Below are positions 5,269 through 12,290 of a DNA stretch of 13,459 nt, in pieces. Source of the stretch: Betaproteobacteria bacterium (GTDB lineage Bacteria; Pseudomonadota; Gammaproteobacteria; Burkholderiales; SG8-39); the NCBI GenBank assembly GCA_005884335.1, contig VBCJ01000103.1, positions 1 through 13,459 of the forward strand, in the 5' to 3' direction. The translations under genes and the position numbers were made by a program. The first letter of the stretch is position 1. Each line of letters opens with the position of its first letter. The notes beneath the pieces were generated by a model. That model was not told the origin of the DNA and did not search any database. It worked only from the letters and a program-made list of their open reading frames with translations.

Positions 5269-7176
5269 CTAGGGCTCCGTTCTGGTTTTCAATGCGCTGC
5301 GAATTTGCTCCAGGGCCGCAGGGTCCTCGATCGTGGTGAGGTCTCCCGGGTCACGCCCTTCTGCCAGTGCCTGGATCGAGCGCCGCAGCGTTTTTCCGGA
5401 GCGCGTCTTCGGCAGCAGGGACACGAAGTGTACCGACTTTGGCCGCGCGATCGCACCCAGTTGCTTGTCGACGGTCTCCATGACCTCCCTCTCCAGCGCC
5501 TTGCGGCCTTCGGCCGAATTCAGGCGCGTCGCATCTTTCGCCACCGCGAAGGCGAGCGGCATCTGCCCTTTCAGCGAATCGGCGACGCCGACCACCGCAC
5601 ACTCCGCAATGCCGGAGTGCATGTTGACCGCTTCCTCGATCTCGCGCGTGCCCAGTCGGTGCCCGGCGACGTTGATCACGTCGTCGGTGCGGCCGAGGAT
5701 GAAGTAATAGCCGTCCTCGTCCCGGATGCCCCAGTCGAAGGTCGAGTACACCATTTTGTTCCGGAACGTGCCGAAATAGGTCTTCACGAAACGCTCGTCG
5801 TCTCCCCAGACGGTGGACATGCAGCCCGGCGGCAGGGGCGGCGCGATCGCCACCACGGCTTTCTCGCCGGTCGCGGCCTCGGCGGCATCGGCTTCGCGCA
5901 GGAGCTTCAGGTCGTAGCCGTAGGCGGGAAAGCTCGGGCTGCCGAGCTTGATCGGCGTCTTTTCCACCCCGGGAACCGAGGTGAGGATCGGCCAGCCCGT
6001 CTCGGTCTGCCAGTAGTGGTCGATCACGGGCTTGCCCAGCGCCTCCGCGATCCATGCGTGCGTCGGCTCATCGAGCGGCTCGCCCGCGAGGAAAAGGTGC
6101 TTGAGCGAGCCGAGGTCGTATTTCCGCAGGAGGGCCGGATCGTGCTTCTTCAGCACCCGGATCGCGGTCGGCGCGGAGAACATCACGTTCACCTTGTGGT
6201 CCTGCACGATCTTCCACCAGATCCCGGCATCGGGCCGGACCGGAACGCCCTCGTACATGACGGTGGTCATGCCCGCGATCAACGGTCCGTAGATGATGTA
6301 GGAATGTCCCACCACCCAGCCGATGTCCGAGGTGGTGAACATCGTCTCCCCCGGGCCGCCGCAGTAGATGTGCCTCATCGATGCCGCGAGCGCGACCGCG
6401 TAGCCGCCGACGTCGCGCTGCACGCCTTTGGGGCTGCCAGTCGTGCCCGAGGTATACAGGATGTAGGACGGCTCGTTCGATTCGAGCCAGGCGACCGCCA
6501 CTTTTGCGTCGATGTGCTCCGCGCGCAGCTCGCCGTAATCGAGATCGCGCCCGGCGACTGTCTTCATCGATGGGTCGAGCCCGCGCCGGAAAATGACGAC
6601 CTTGCGGGGCGGGTGCTTCGCCAGCCTGATCGACTCGTCCACCAGCGCCTTGTAGGTCACCACCTTCCCCATGCGGCTGCCGCCGTCGGCGGTGACCATG
6701 AGCTTCGGCCGTGCGTCGTCGATGCGCGCCGCGAGGCTCGCGGCAGCGAATCCCCCGAACACCACCGAGTGGATCGCGCCTATCCTCGCGCAGGCGAGAA
6801 TGACGAACGCCGCCTCCGGGATCATGGGCATGTAGACGATGACCCGGTCGCCCTTGCCGATCCCGAGCGAGCGCATCATGGCCGCGGCGCGCTGCACTTC
6901 GAGGTGGAGCCCGCGGTAGCTGAAGCTCCGCTCCTCGCCGGTCTCGGTGGAGATATAGGCGAGCGCTCTTTGGTCCCCGCGCACTGCCAGGTGCCGGTCG
7001 ATCGCGTTGTAGCAGAGGTTGGTTTCTCCTCCGACGAACCATCGGGCGAACGGCGGCCGGCCGTAGTCGAGCACTTTCTCGGGCGGCTTCTCCCAGTGCA
7101 CGAGCTTCGCCTGCTCCGCCCAGAAACCTTCCTTGTCTTCGATGGATCGCCGATGGAATTCGCGGTAAGTCGTCAT
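5269..7176 (-). CDS. prpE: Propionate-CoA ligase (propionyl-CoA synthetase)
   Basis: The full-length 635-residue member of the acyl-CoA synthetase (ANL) superfamily activates a short carboxylate with ATP and CoA via an acyl-adenylate. It has the N-terminal ACS extension (HRRSIEDKEGFWAEQAK), the phosphate-binding loop YTSGTTGSPKGVQRD at 241-255, HYWQTETGWP at 387-396, and the hinge/core GRTDDVINVAGHRLGTREIE at 495-514. The adenylation lysine is in TRSGKTLRR (Lys595). VQRD after the P-loop and the DWGIRDEDGYYFILGRTDDV block favour PrpE over acetyl-CoA synthetase. PrpE enzymes also accept acrylate in DMSP-degrading bacteria, which is relevant because acuI lies two genes upstream. It begins 19 nt after the response regulator (AAGG about 9 nt before the ATG) and is followed after 3 nt by an HbpS-type gene. 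No damage seen. Confidence 0.93.
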   Translation of the reverse strand: MTTYREFHRRSIEDKEGFWAEQAKLVHWEKPPEKVLDYGRPPFARWFVGGETNLCYNAIDRHLAVRGDQRALAYISTETGEERSFSYRGLHLEVQRAAAMMRSLGIGKGDRVIVYMPMIPEAAFVILACARIGAIHSVVFGGFAAASLAARIDDARPKLMVTADGGSRMGKVVTYKALVDESIRLAKHPPRKVVIFRRGLDPSMKTVAGRDLDYGELRAEHIDAKVAVAWLESNEPSYILYTSGTTGSPKGVQRDVGGYAVALAASMRHIYCGGPGETMFTTSDIGWVVGHSYIIYGPLIAGMTTVMYEGVPVRPDAGIWWKIVQDHKVNVMFSAPTAIRVLKKHDPALLRKYDLGSLKHLFLAGEPLDEPTHAWIAEALGKPVIDHYWQTETGWPILTSVPGVEKTPIKLGSPSFPAYGYDLKLLREADAAEAATGEKAVVAIAPPLPPGCMSTVWGDDERFVKTYFGTFRNKMVYSTFDWGIRDEDGYYFILGRTDDVINVAGHRLGTREIEEAVNMHSGIAECAVVGVADSLKGQMPLAFAVAKDATRLNSAEGRKALEREVMETVDKQLGAIARPKSVHFVSLLPKTRSGKTLRRSIQALAEGRDPGDLTTIEDPAALEQIRSALKTRTEP

Positions 7177-7195
7177 CGGGCACGCCCTTGCGGCG

Positions 7196-8353
7196 CTACT
7201 TCAGGTGGTTCCTGAGCGCCTGGGTGATCTTGTCCAGCGGAAGCTCGACGTTGAGGCGCCGGCACACGGCCAGGAGAAAAGGCAGCATGCGCCGCAGCAT
7301 CTCGCTCGCCGCGTCGCCCAGCCGCTGCGCATCGGCGTGCTCGATGGCCTGCACCGCCCGGTCCAGGTCATCCGGCAAGCTCACGGGTTTCAGCGGACTC
7401 GCCTCCTCCTGCTTGGCTGCGCGCTGAAGCTTTCGGCTCGCCGCATCCTGCAGGCGCTGCAGCGCCATTTTCATGAGGTCCTCGATCGAGGAAGCCGAGT
7501 CCACGTCGAGGGCCGCGAGGCCGATGCTGGTGCGGATCTTGAGCACGTGATCGCGGTAGGTGACCTGCGCCTTGTCCAGCTGTTCGTGCATGCGGCGCGC
7601 GAAGGTGAGCGCCTGCTGGGAGGAGGTCCCGGGAAAGATCACCGCGAAGCTCGCCTCCGCGGTGCGCCCCATCGAATCTTCAGCGCGCAGCGTTCCCATC
7701 ACGAGCTTGGCGATTCTCCCCAGCAGCTGGTCGGCCACGTTCTTCCCGACTTTCTGGGTGATTTCGCCGTAGCTGTCCATGCGGAAGGTCAGGACTGCAA
7801 GCGGCCCGCCGTGCCGCCGCGCGTGCGAGTAGTGCTTGCCGCCTTCGGTGGCGAGGTAATGCGGTGTGAACGCGCCGGTGACCGGGTCGCGCGTGGCGGT
7901 CTGGTCGAGCGCCTCCTTGTTGACGACGAGCTGCTGCTTCGCCTCGACCAGGTGCAGGAGATTGTCGATGCGCGAGAGGATCTCCGTGCCGTCGGTGGTC
8001 TTGGTGATGAAGTCGTTCGCTCCGGCCGCGCGCGCGCGCTTCTTGGTGGCGTCCTCCTCGTCTCCGGAGATCACGATCACCGGGATGCCGCGAACGCGCG
8101 GGTCCTCGGACTGCCGGATGCGCTCGAGGAGCGCAAAGCCGTCCAGCACCGGCATCTGGAGGTCGGAGAACACCACCACGATCGAGGGATCGGTCGTGAT
8201 CGCCTGCCAGCCGGCCTCGCCGTTCGCCTCCTCCCGGACGTCGAAGCTCTTGCGTATGAGACGCGAGATGGTGGTGCGGACGATCCTGGAATCGTCCACG
8301 AGAAGGACGCGCTGCTTCGGGATTTGAGAGGGCACGCCCGGATTCGAGTTCAT
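7196..8353 (-). CDS. Response regulator with degenerate GGDEF domain
   Basis: Residues 14-135 form a receiver domain: acidic pair Asp20/Asp21, phospho-acceptor Asp64 in FSDLQMP, Ser96 and Lys118 in DFITKT. Residues about 150-285 align with a GGDEF domain (RDPVTGAFTPHYL, GKNVADQLLGRIAKLVM, the RTSIGLAAL strand). The signature loop, normally GGDEF or GGEEF, reads TAEASF at 231-236, so diguanylate cyclase activity is not expected. A helical C-terminal extension (about 325-385) has no family I recognise. There is no transmembrane segment. It starts 1 nt after the acuI stop and precedes prpE by 19 nt, so it is very probably co-transcribed with both. No histidine kinase is visible in the window. 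A role as a phosphorylation-controlled protein-interaction module or c-di-GMP effector is possible but unproven. Confidence 0.88.
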   Translation of the reverse strand: MNSNPGVPSQIPKQRVLLVDDSRIVRTTISRLIRKSFDVREEANGEAGWQAITTDPSIVVVFSDLQMPVLDGFALLERIRQSEDPRVRGIPVIVISGDEEDATKKRARAAGANDFITKTTDGTEILSRIDNLLHLVEAKQQLVVNKEALDQTATRDPVTGAFTPHYLATEGGKHYSHARRHGGPLAVLTFRMDSYGEITQKVGKNVADQLLGRIAKLVMGTLRAEDSMGRTAEASFAVIFPGTSSQQALTFARRMHEQLDKAQVTYRDHVLKIRTSIGLAALDVDSASSIEDLMKMALQRLQDAASRKLQRAAKQEEASPLKPVSLPDDLDRAVQAIEHADAQRLGDAASEMLRRMLPFLLAVCRRLNVELPLDKITQALRNHLK

Positions 8354-8354
8354 G

Positions 8355-9346
8355 TCAGGCCGCCAAATCGACGACGATGCGTCCCCTGGCCGCGCCTTTC
8401 AGAAGGCCGTCGAACGCCCGCGGGAGCTCGTCGAACGCGATGGTTCGCGTGATCTCCTTGAGGTGCGCCGGCCGCATGTCGCCCGCCAGGCGCCGCCACA
8501 CCTCCCGGCGCTGCGGCATCGGCGTGGCCCCGGAGTCGATCCCCAGCAGGCTCACGCCGCGCAGAATGAACGGCGCGACCGAGGTGTTCAGGTTCATGCT
8601 CGCCGCAAGACCGATCGAAGCGATGGCTCCGCCCGGCATCATCGTGCTCGCCATCCAGGCGAGCACTTCTCCGCCGAGATTGTCCACCGCCCCGGCCCAG
8701 GTCGCCTTGTCGAGCGGCTTGATTTTCGAAAGATCGAGGCCTTTTCTGGACATCACTTCTTTCGCCCCGAGCCCCTCGAGGTAGGCGGCTTCGTTCTCCT
8801 TGCCTGTCAGCGCCACCACCCTATAGCCGAGGCGCGAAAGGACGTCGATCGCGATCGAGCCCACTCCGCCGGTCGCGCCGCTCACGACGACGGGGCCCTT
8901 GGCGGGCGCGAGGCCGTTCACCTCCATGCGCACGATCGCGAGGCCGGCGGTGTACCCGGCCGTTCCGAGGGCCATGGCTTCGAAAAGATTCATTCCCTTC
9001 GGCATGGGGACCACCCAGTCCGCCGGGACTCTGGCGTACTCGGCGTAACCGCCGTCGTGTGCCACGCCGAGGTCGTAGCTGGTGCAGATGACCGCGTCCC
9101 CGCGCGAAAAGCGCGCATCGGCCGACTCCGTCACCGTCCCCGACAGGTCGATCCCGCCGACGCAGGGGAAGCGCCGGATGATCTTTCCCGCGCCGGTCGC
9201 GGCGAGCGCGTCCTTGTAGTTGACGCTCGAATACGCAACGCGTATCACCACCTCGCCCTTGTCGAGGTCCTCGAGGAGAGCTCCTCGAAACGCGCAACGG
9301 CCTTTTTTTCGATCTCGCGGATGCGATAGGCCTTGAATTTCCCCAT
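8355..9346 (-). CDS. acuI: Acrylyl-CoA reductase (AcuI/YhdH-type MDR protein), frameshifted near the N-terminus
   Basis: This zinc-free medium-chain dehydrogenase/reductase reduces acrylyl-CoA to propionyl-CoA with NADPH. The main frame (8355 to about 9274) holds VAYSSVNYKDALAATG, FPCVGGIDLSGTV, AHDGGYAEYARVP, the nucleotide-binding VVVSGATGGVGSIAIDVLSRLG and the C-terminal ARGRIVVDLAA, all typical of AcuI/YhdH. The longest ATG-type reading in that frame would start at 9251 and lack the first ~30 residues. The true N-terminus, MGKFKAYRIREIEKKAVARF from an ATG at 9344-9346, lies one frame away. Restoring one base near 9275-9278 (TCC followed by CTC) joins them as ...EELS-LEDLDKGEVV.... It follows zapE by 41 nt and has no Shine-Dalgarno, but a TATAAT sits 5 nt upstream of the ATG. 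It is either a sequencing indel or a recent pseudogene; the remaining sequence looks under selection. Confidence 0.88.
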
Positions 9347-9351
9347 GAGCG

Positions 9352-9357
9352 ATTATA
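9352..9357 (-). promoter_or_regulatory. -10 element immediately upstream of the acuI start
   Basis: On the minus strand a perfect TATAAT (9352-9357) ends 5 nt before the acuI ATG. Initiation at the normal distance from a -10 would fall on or next to that ATG. No Shine-Dalgarno is present and no good -35 is found about 17 nt upstream (GCCGGC). Confidence 0.4.
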
Positions 9358-9387
9358 CCGGCGAGGCAGCGCGCGCCGGCTCGCTTT

Positions 9388-10554
9388 TCAATCCGGGGGG
9401 CGCCTGCGCTCGGCGAGATATTCGCGCGACTGCATCTCGACCAGGCGGCTCGCCGTGCGGTCGAACTCGAACACCATGGCGCGAAGCTGCGGGTCGCCGG
9501 GGTCCTCCTCGATCTTGAGCAGCTTGTCCGGGACCGCTTCCGCGGAGACGATCAGCTTGACGCGGTTGTCGTAGAACACGTCGATCATCAGCGTGAAGCG
9601 GCGCGCTTCCTCCGACAGAGCGAGCCCCATTCGCGGCACCCCGGAGACGATCACCGTGTGGAAGCGTTTGGAGAGGTCGAGATAGTCGTGCTGCGAGCGG
9701 CCCCTGCCGCAGATCAGCTTGAAGTCGAACCAGACGACGCCGCCCGCCCGGTGGCGGTAGGGAATCACGCGGCCTTCCACGTCGAGCTCGTGGAATTCCT
9801 CCTCGACTTCGGCGATTCTCGTGAAGGTCTCCAAGAGCGCCCGGTCGGTCTGCTCGCCGAGCGGCGCGTGGTAGACCTTGACGCCTTCCAGCATGCGCTG
9901 GCGGTAGTCGACGCCGCCGTCGACGCGCAGGACGTCCAGGCGCTCCTTGAGCAGCGCGATCGTGGGCAGGAAATTTTCGCGCTTGAGCCCGTCCTTGTAT
10001 AAGTCGTCCGGACGGTAGTTCGAGGTCATGCAGCAGACGACTCCGAGATCCATCACCCGGCCGAGCAGCCGGCCCACGATCATGGCATCGGCGATGTCGT
10101 TCACGTGCATCTCGTCGAAGCAGATGAGGCGGTAGCGCTTGGCGATTCTCTCGGCCAGCGCGCTCAAGGGATCGTCCCGGCCCTTCAGCTCCTCGAGCTC
10201 CCGGTGCACGTCGCGCATGAAGTGGTGGAAATGCACGCGGCGCTTCCTCACCAGCGGCAGGCACCGGTAGAAGCTGTCCATCAGGAAGCTCTTTCCCCGG
10301 CCCACCCCGCCCCACAGGTACACCCCGCGCGGAAGCGTCGGGTGCACCACTAGGCGCTTGAGCGCCGTGCTGCGCCGCGCCTTGTAAGCGGTCCACTCCT
10401 CGTAGAGCTGCTGCAGCCGCTCGACCGCGCGCAGCTGGGAGGAATCGCTCTTGAATCCGCGACGTTCCAGCGTGCTGTGGTAGAGACCGACGACCGACAG
10501 GGTCTCCGCGGAGCCCTGCAATTTCTCGGCGGCCTCCGACGGACTGTCGCTCAT
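9388..10554 (-). CDS. zapE: Cell division protein ZapE (AFG1-family ATPase)
   Basis: The intact 388-residue AFG1-like P-loop ATPase has Walker A GGVGRGKS at 82-89, Walker B LICFDE at 143-148, and the conserved HFHHFMRDVHREL between them at 108-120. SNYRPDDLYKDGLKR lies in the sensor region and the C-terminal HTVIVSGVPRM block completes the family. In Escherichia coli ZapE associates with the divisome and destabilises FtsZ polymers; mitochondrial AFG1/LACE1 handles respiratory-chain subunits. The ATG overlaps the lpdA TGA by 1 nt (TGATG), so translation is coupled. Its place directly after lpdA is the usual betaproteobacterial order. Confidence 0.94.
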   Translation of the reverse strand: MSDSPSEAAEKLQGSAETLSVVGLYHSTLERRGFKSDSSQLRAVERLQQLYEEWTAYKARRSTALKRLVVHPTLPRGVYLWGGVGRGKSFLMDSFYRCLPLVRKRRVHFHHFMRDVHRELEELKGRDDPLSALAERIAKRYRLICFDEMHVNDIADAMIVGRLLGRVMDLGVVCCMTSNYRPDDLYKDGLKRENFLPTIALLKERLDVLRVDGGVDYRQRMLEGVKVYHAPLGEQTDRALLETFTRIAEVEEEFHELDVEGRVIPYRHRAGGVVWFDFKLICGRGRSQHDYLDLSKRFHTVIVSGVPRMGLALSEEARRFTLMIDVFYDNRVKLIVSAEAVPDKLLKIEEDPGDPQLRAMVFEFDRTASRLVEMQSREYLAERRRPPD

Positions 10555-11765
10555 CAGATGTTGAGCGCGCGCTTGTCCACCGCGAGCGCCGCGTCCTTCA
10601 TCGCCTCCGACAGCGAAGGATGGGCGTGGCAGATCATCCCGATATCCTCGCTGCTCGCGCGGAACTCCATGGCGACGACCGCTTCAGCAATCAGCTCGGA
10701 AGCGAACGCGCCGATGATGTGCACTCCGAGTATCACGTCGGTCTTCGCGTCGGCGACGAATTTTACGAGGCCGCTCGTGTCGCCGAGTGCGCGCGCCCTG
10801 GCGTTGGCCATGAACGGGAAGGTGCCGGCACGGTAGGCGACGCCTTCGACCTTGAGCTGCTGCTCGGTCTTCCCCACCCAGGCGATCTCCGGCGTCGTGT
10901 AGATCACCCAGGGGATCGTGTTGAAATCGACGTGCGGCTTCTGGCCCGCGATGCGCTCGGCCACCGCCACGCCCTCTTCCTCCGCCTTGTGCGCGAGCAT
11001 GGGGCCGCGCACCACGTCGCCGATCGCCCAGACGCTGGGGAGATTCGTGCGGCAATGCTCGTCGACAGCGACGAAGCCGCGCTCGAGCTTGAGGCCGACT
11101 GCTTCGGCGTTCAAGCCCTCGGTGTTGGCGATGCGGCCGATCGAGACGATGAGCCGATCGAAAATCGCGCTCTGAGCCTTGCCTTCGGCGTCGGTGTATT
11201 CGACCGTGACGCCCTTTTTCGCCTTCACGCCCGTAATCTTCACGCCGAGCTCGATCTTCAGACCCTGCTTGCTGAAGATCTTCCAGGCTTCCCTGGCGAT
11301 CTGTTCGTCGGCCGCACCGAGAAAGACCGGCAGCGCCTCGAGGATCGTCACCTCCGACCCGAGCCTGCGCCACACGCTGCCCATTTCCAGCCCGATCACG
11401 CCCGCGCCGATGACGCCGAGGCGCTTCGGCACCTCGGGAATGGCGAGCGCACCGTCGTTGCTCGCCTTTACGACCTGGTCCTTGCGCTTGAGCATCTGGG
11501 CGAGATCGAGCTCGAGACCCTTCACGCGCACCCCGTGCTCGGCGAAGCCATGCCCGGCCTGCTCGAAGTTCTCCGAGGACTGCAACAGCGCTTTGGAGGG
11601 AATGCAGCCGATGTTGGTGCAGGTTCCGCCGAGCGCGGGCTTGCCATCGGGAGTTTTCCAGTCGTCGATGCAGGCCGTCTTCAGTCCGAGCTGCGCGGCG
11701 CGGATCGCGGCGACGTAGCCGCCTGGACCACCTCCGATCACGACCACGTCGAATGACTGTGCCAT
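10554..11765 (-). CDS. lpdA: Dihydrolipoyl dehydrogenase (E3) with an internal in-frame deletion
   Basis: E3 reoxidises the lipoyl arm of 2-oxoacid dehydrogenase E2 using FAD and NAD. It shows the FAD motif VVIGGGPGGYVAA (8-20), the redox pair Cys49/Cys54 in GGTCTNIGCIPSK, the NAD motif GVIGAGVIGLEMGS (117-130), AIGDVVRGPMLAHKAEEEG, and the C-terminal active-site CHAHPSLSE. The protein is 403 residues against about 470-478 in relatives. The missing part lies at residues 99-103: KRKDQVVK is followed at once by ASNDGALAIPEVPKRLG. In relatives about 65-70 residues separate these, including GIEFLF, the ATGS strand and part of the FAD domain. The loss is in frame and the rest is intact. The enzyme would probably not fold normally unless the gap is an assembly collapse. 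No clear Shine-Dalgarno precedes the ATG. The gene normally follows odhB, but here a toxin-antitoxin pair intervenes. Confidence 0.93.
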   Translation of the reverse strand: MAQSFDVVVIGGGPGGYVAAIRAAQLGLKTACIDDWKTPDGKPALGGTCTNIGCIPSKALLQSSENFEQAGHGFAEHGVRVKGLELDLAQMLKRKDQVVKASNDGALAIPEVPKRLGVIGAGVIGLEMGSVWRRLGSEVTILEALPVFLGAADEQIAREAWKIFSKQGLKIELGVKITGVKAKKGVTVEYTDAEGKAQSAIFDRLIVSIGRIANTEGLNAEAVGLKLERGFVAVDEHCRTNLPSVWAIGDVVRGPMLAHKAEEEGVAVAERIAGQKPHVDFNTIPWVIYTTPEIAWVGKTEQQLKVEGVAYRAGTFPFMANARARALGDTSGLVKFVADAKTDVILGVHIIGAFASELIAEAVVAMEFRASSEDIGMICHAHPSLSEAMKDAALAVDKRALNI

Positions 11766-11787
11766 TGTGAGAGGCTCAACGTTCGCG

Positions 11788-11979
11788 CTAGCCGGCGCGC
11801 GGCACTTTATAGCGCGTCCGTGGCGAACGCGCTGTTAAACGTCGGGGGCGCTTGTTCTTGAGCACCGACCTCAAGGCCTTGTTCACGGAAGCGGAGTCGG
11901 GGAATGCTTTGGCGACGTCGCGTTCCAGGACAACGACGACATGGTTGGTTCGTTTAGCTTTCATGGCGTTTGCGCTCAT
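11788..11979 (-). CDS. Small antitoxin partner of BrnT-type toxin
   Basis: This 63-residue basic protein begins MSANAMKAKRTNHVVVV, then LERDVAKAFPDSASVNKALRSVLK. That resembles short ribbon-helix-helix-like antitoxins found after DUF497 toxin genes. It overlaps the toxin 3' end by 26 nt; the internal ATG at 11964 (MKAKR...) would overlap by 11 nt and is an equally plausible start. The C-terminal third is Arg/Lys-rich (RPRRLTARSPRTRYK) and could bind DNA or be disordered. It lacks the sequence pattern I associate with canonical BrnA (COG3514). Toxin-first order and overlap support the pairing. Neutralisation of the toxin and autoregulation are inferred from family knowledge only. Confidence 0.7.
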   Translation of the reverse strand: MSANAMKAKRTNHVVVVLERDVAKAFPDSASVNKALRSVLKNKRPRRLTARSPRTRYKVPRAG

Positions 11980-12223
11980 GCGCAGTAGCTAATCGTGCGC
12001 TAATGATGCGGATTATCTCATCCTGCTCCGCATGGACAACCACCAGCAAGCGCCCACGCGAAGATTGACCGATTGTGACCAGGCGCTCTTCACTAGGTGA
12101 CGAGTCCGGGTCGGGAAAGGTGGCCGACAAAGCGTCGTAGAAGACGCTAACCGCTTCATCGAATGTGACCTTGTGCTTCCTGCGATTGGTCTCCGCCTTC
12201 GAACGATCCCATTCGAAATGCAT
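11954..12223 (-). CDS. brnT: BrnT-family (DUF497) type II toxin
   Basis: The 89-residue protein has the full BrnT/DUF497 pattern: FEWDRSKAETNRRKHKVTFDEAVSVF at the N-terminus, a variable loop with DPDSSPSEERLVTIGQS, then LLVVVHAEQDEIIRIISARLATAHERKRHE at the end. BrnT of Brucella is a RelE-like ribonuclease; the R-I-I-S-A-R strand and the C-terminal E-R-x-x-Y/H region are the conserved parts. Its length is normal. The start ATG has only a weak Shine-Dalgarno. It begins 67 nt after odhB, in the same orientation, so it may be read from the odh operon as well as from its own promoter. Its coding region has lower GC and less regular third positions than the flanking TCA genes, consistent with acquisition. 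Confidence 0.87.
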   Translation of the reverse strand: MHFEWDRSKAETNRRKHKVTFDEAVSVFYDALSATFPDPDSSPSEERLVTIGQSSRGRLLVVVHAEQDEIIRIISARLATAHERKRHES

Positions 12224-12290
12224 CGCTTAGCTGTGGGGGCACATGACGGCGTCTAGCGAATGAAATCTGCGGCGGGCCGCCCGCCCTTCC

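Noticed and set aside
4777..7215. A plus-strand open frame of 812 codons antisense to prpE and the HbpS-type gene
   Set aside because: Its translation is Arg/His/Asp-rich with no family resemblance. It mirrors the codon bias of prpE, whose G/C third positions remove stops on the opposite strand. prpE itself has all family motifs.
7205..8452. A plus-strand open frame of 415 codons antisense to the response regulator
   Set aside because: The minus strand carries a receiver domain with all key residues; the plus-strand translation is a shadow.
10620..11756. A plus-strand open frame of 378 codons antisense to lpdA
   Set aside because: lpdA is unambiguous on the minus strand despite its deletion. 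The shadow frame crosses the same region with no motif.
12271..12285. GC-rich hairpin (GGCGGG / CCCGCC) just after the odhB stop
   Set aside because: It has a 6-bp stem with a 3-nt loop and no T-run on the minus strand. It may stabilise mRNA but cannot be called a terminator.
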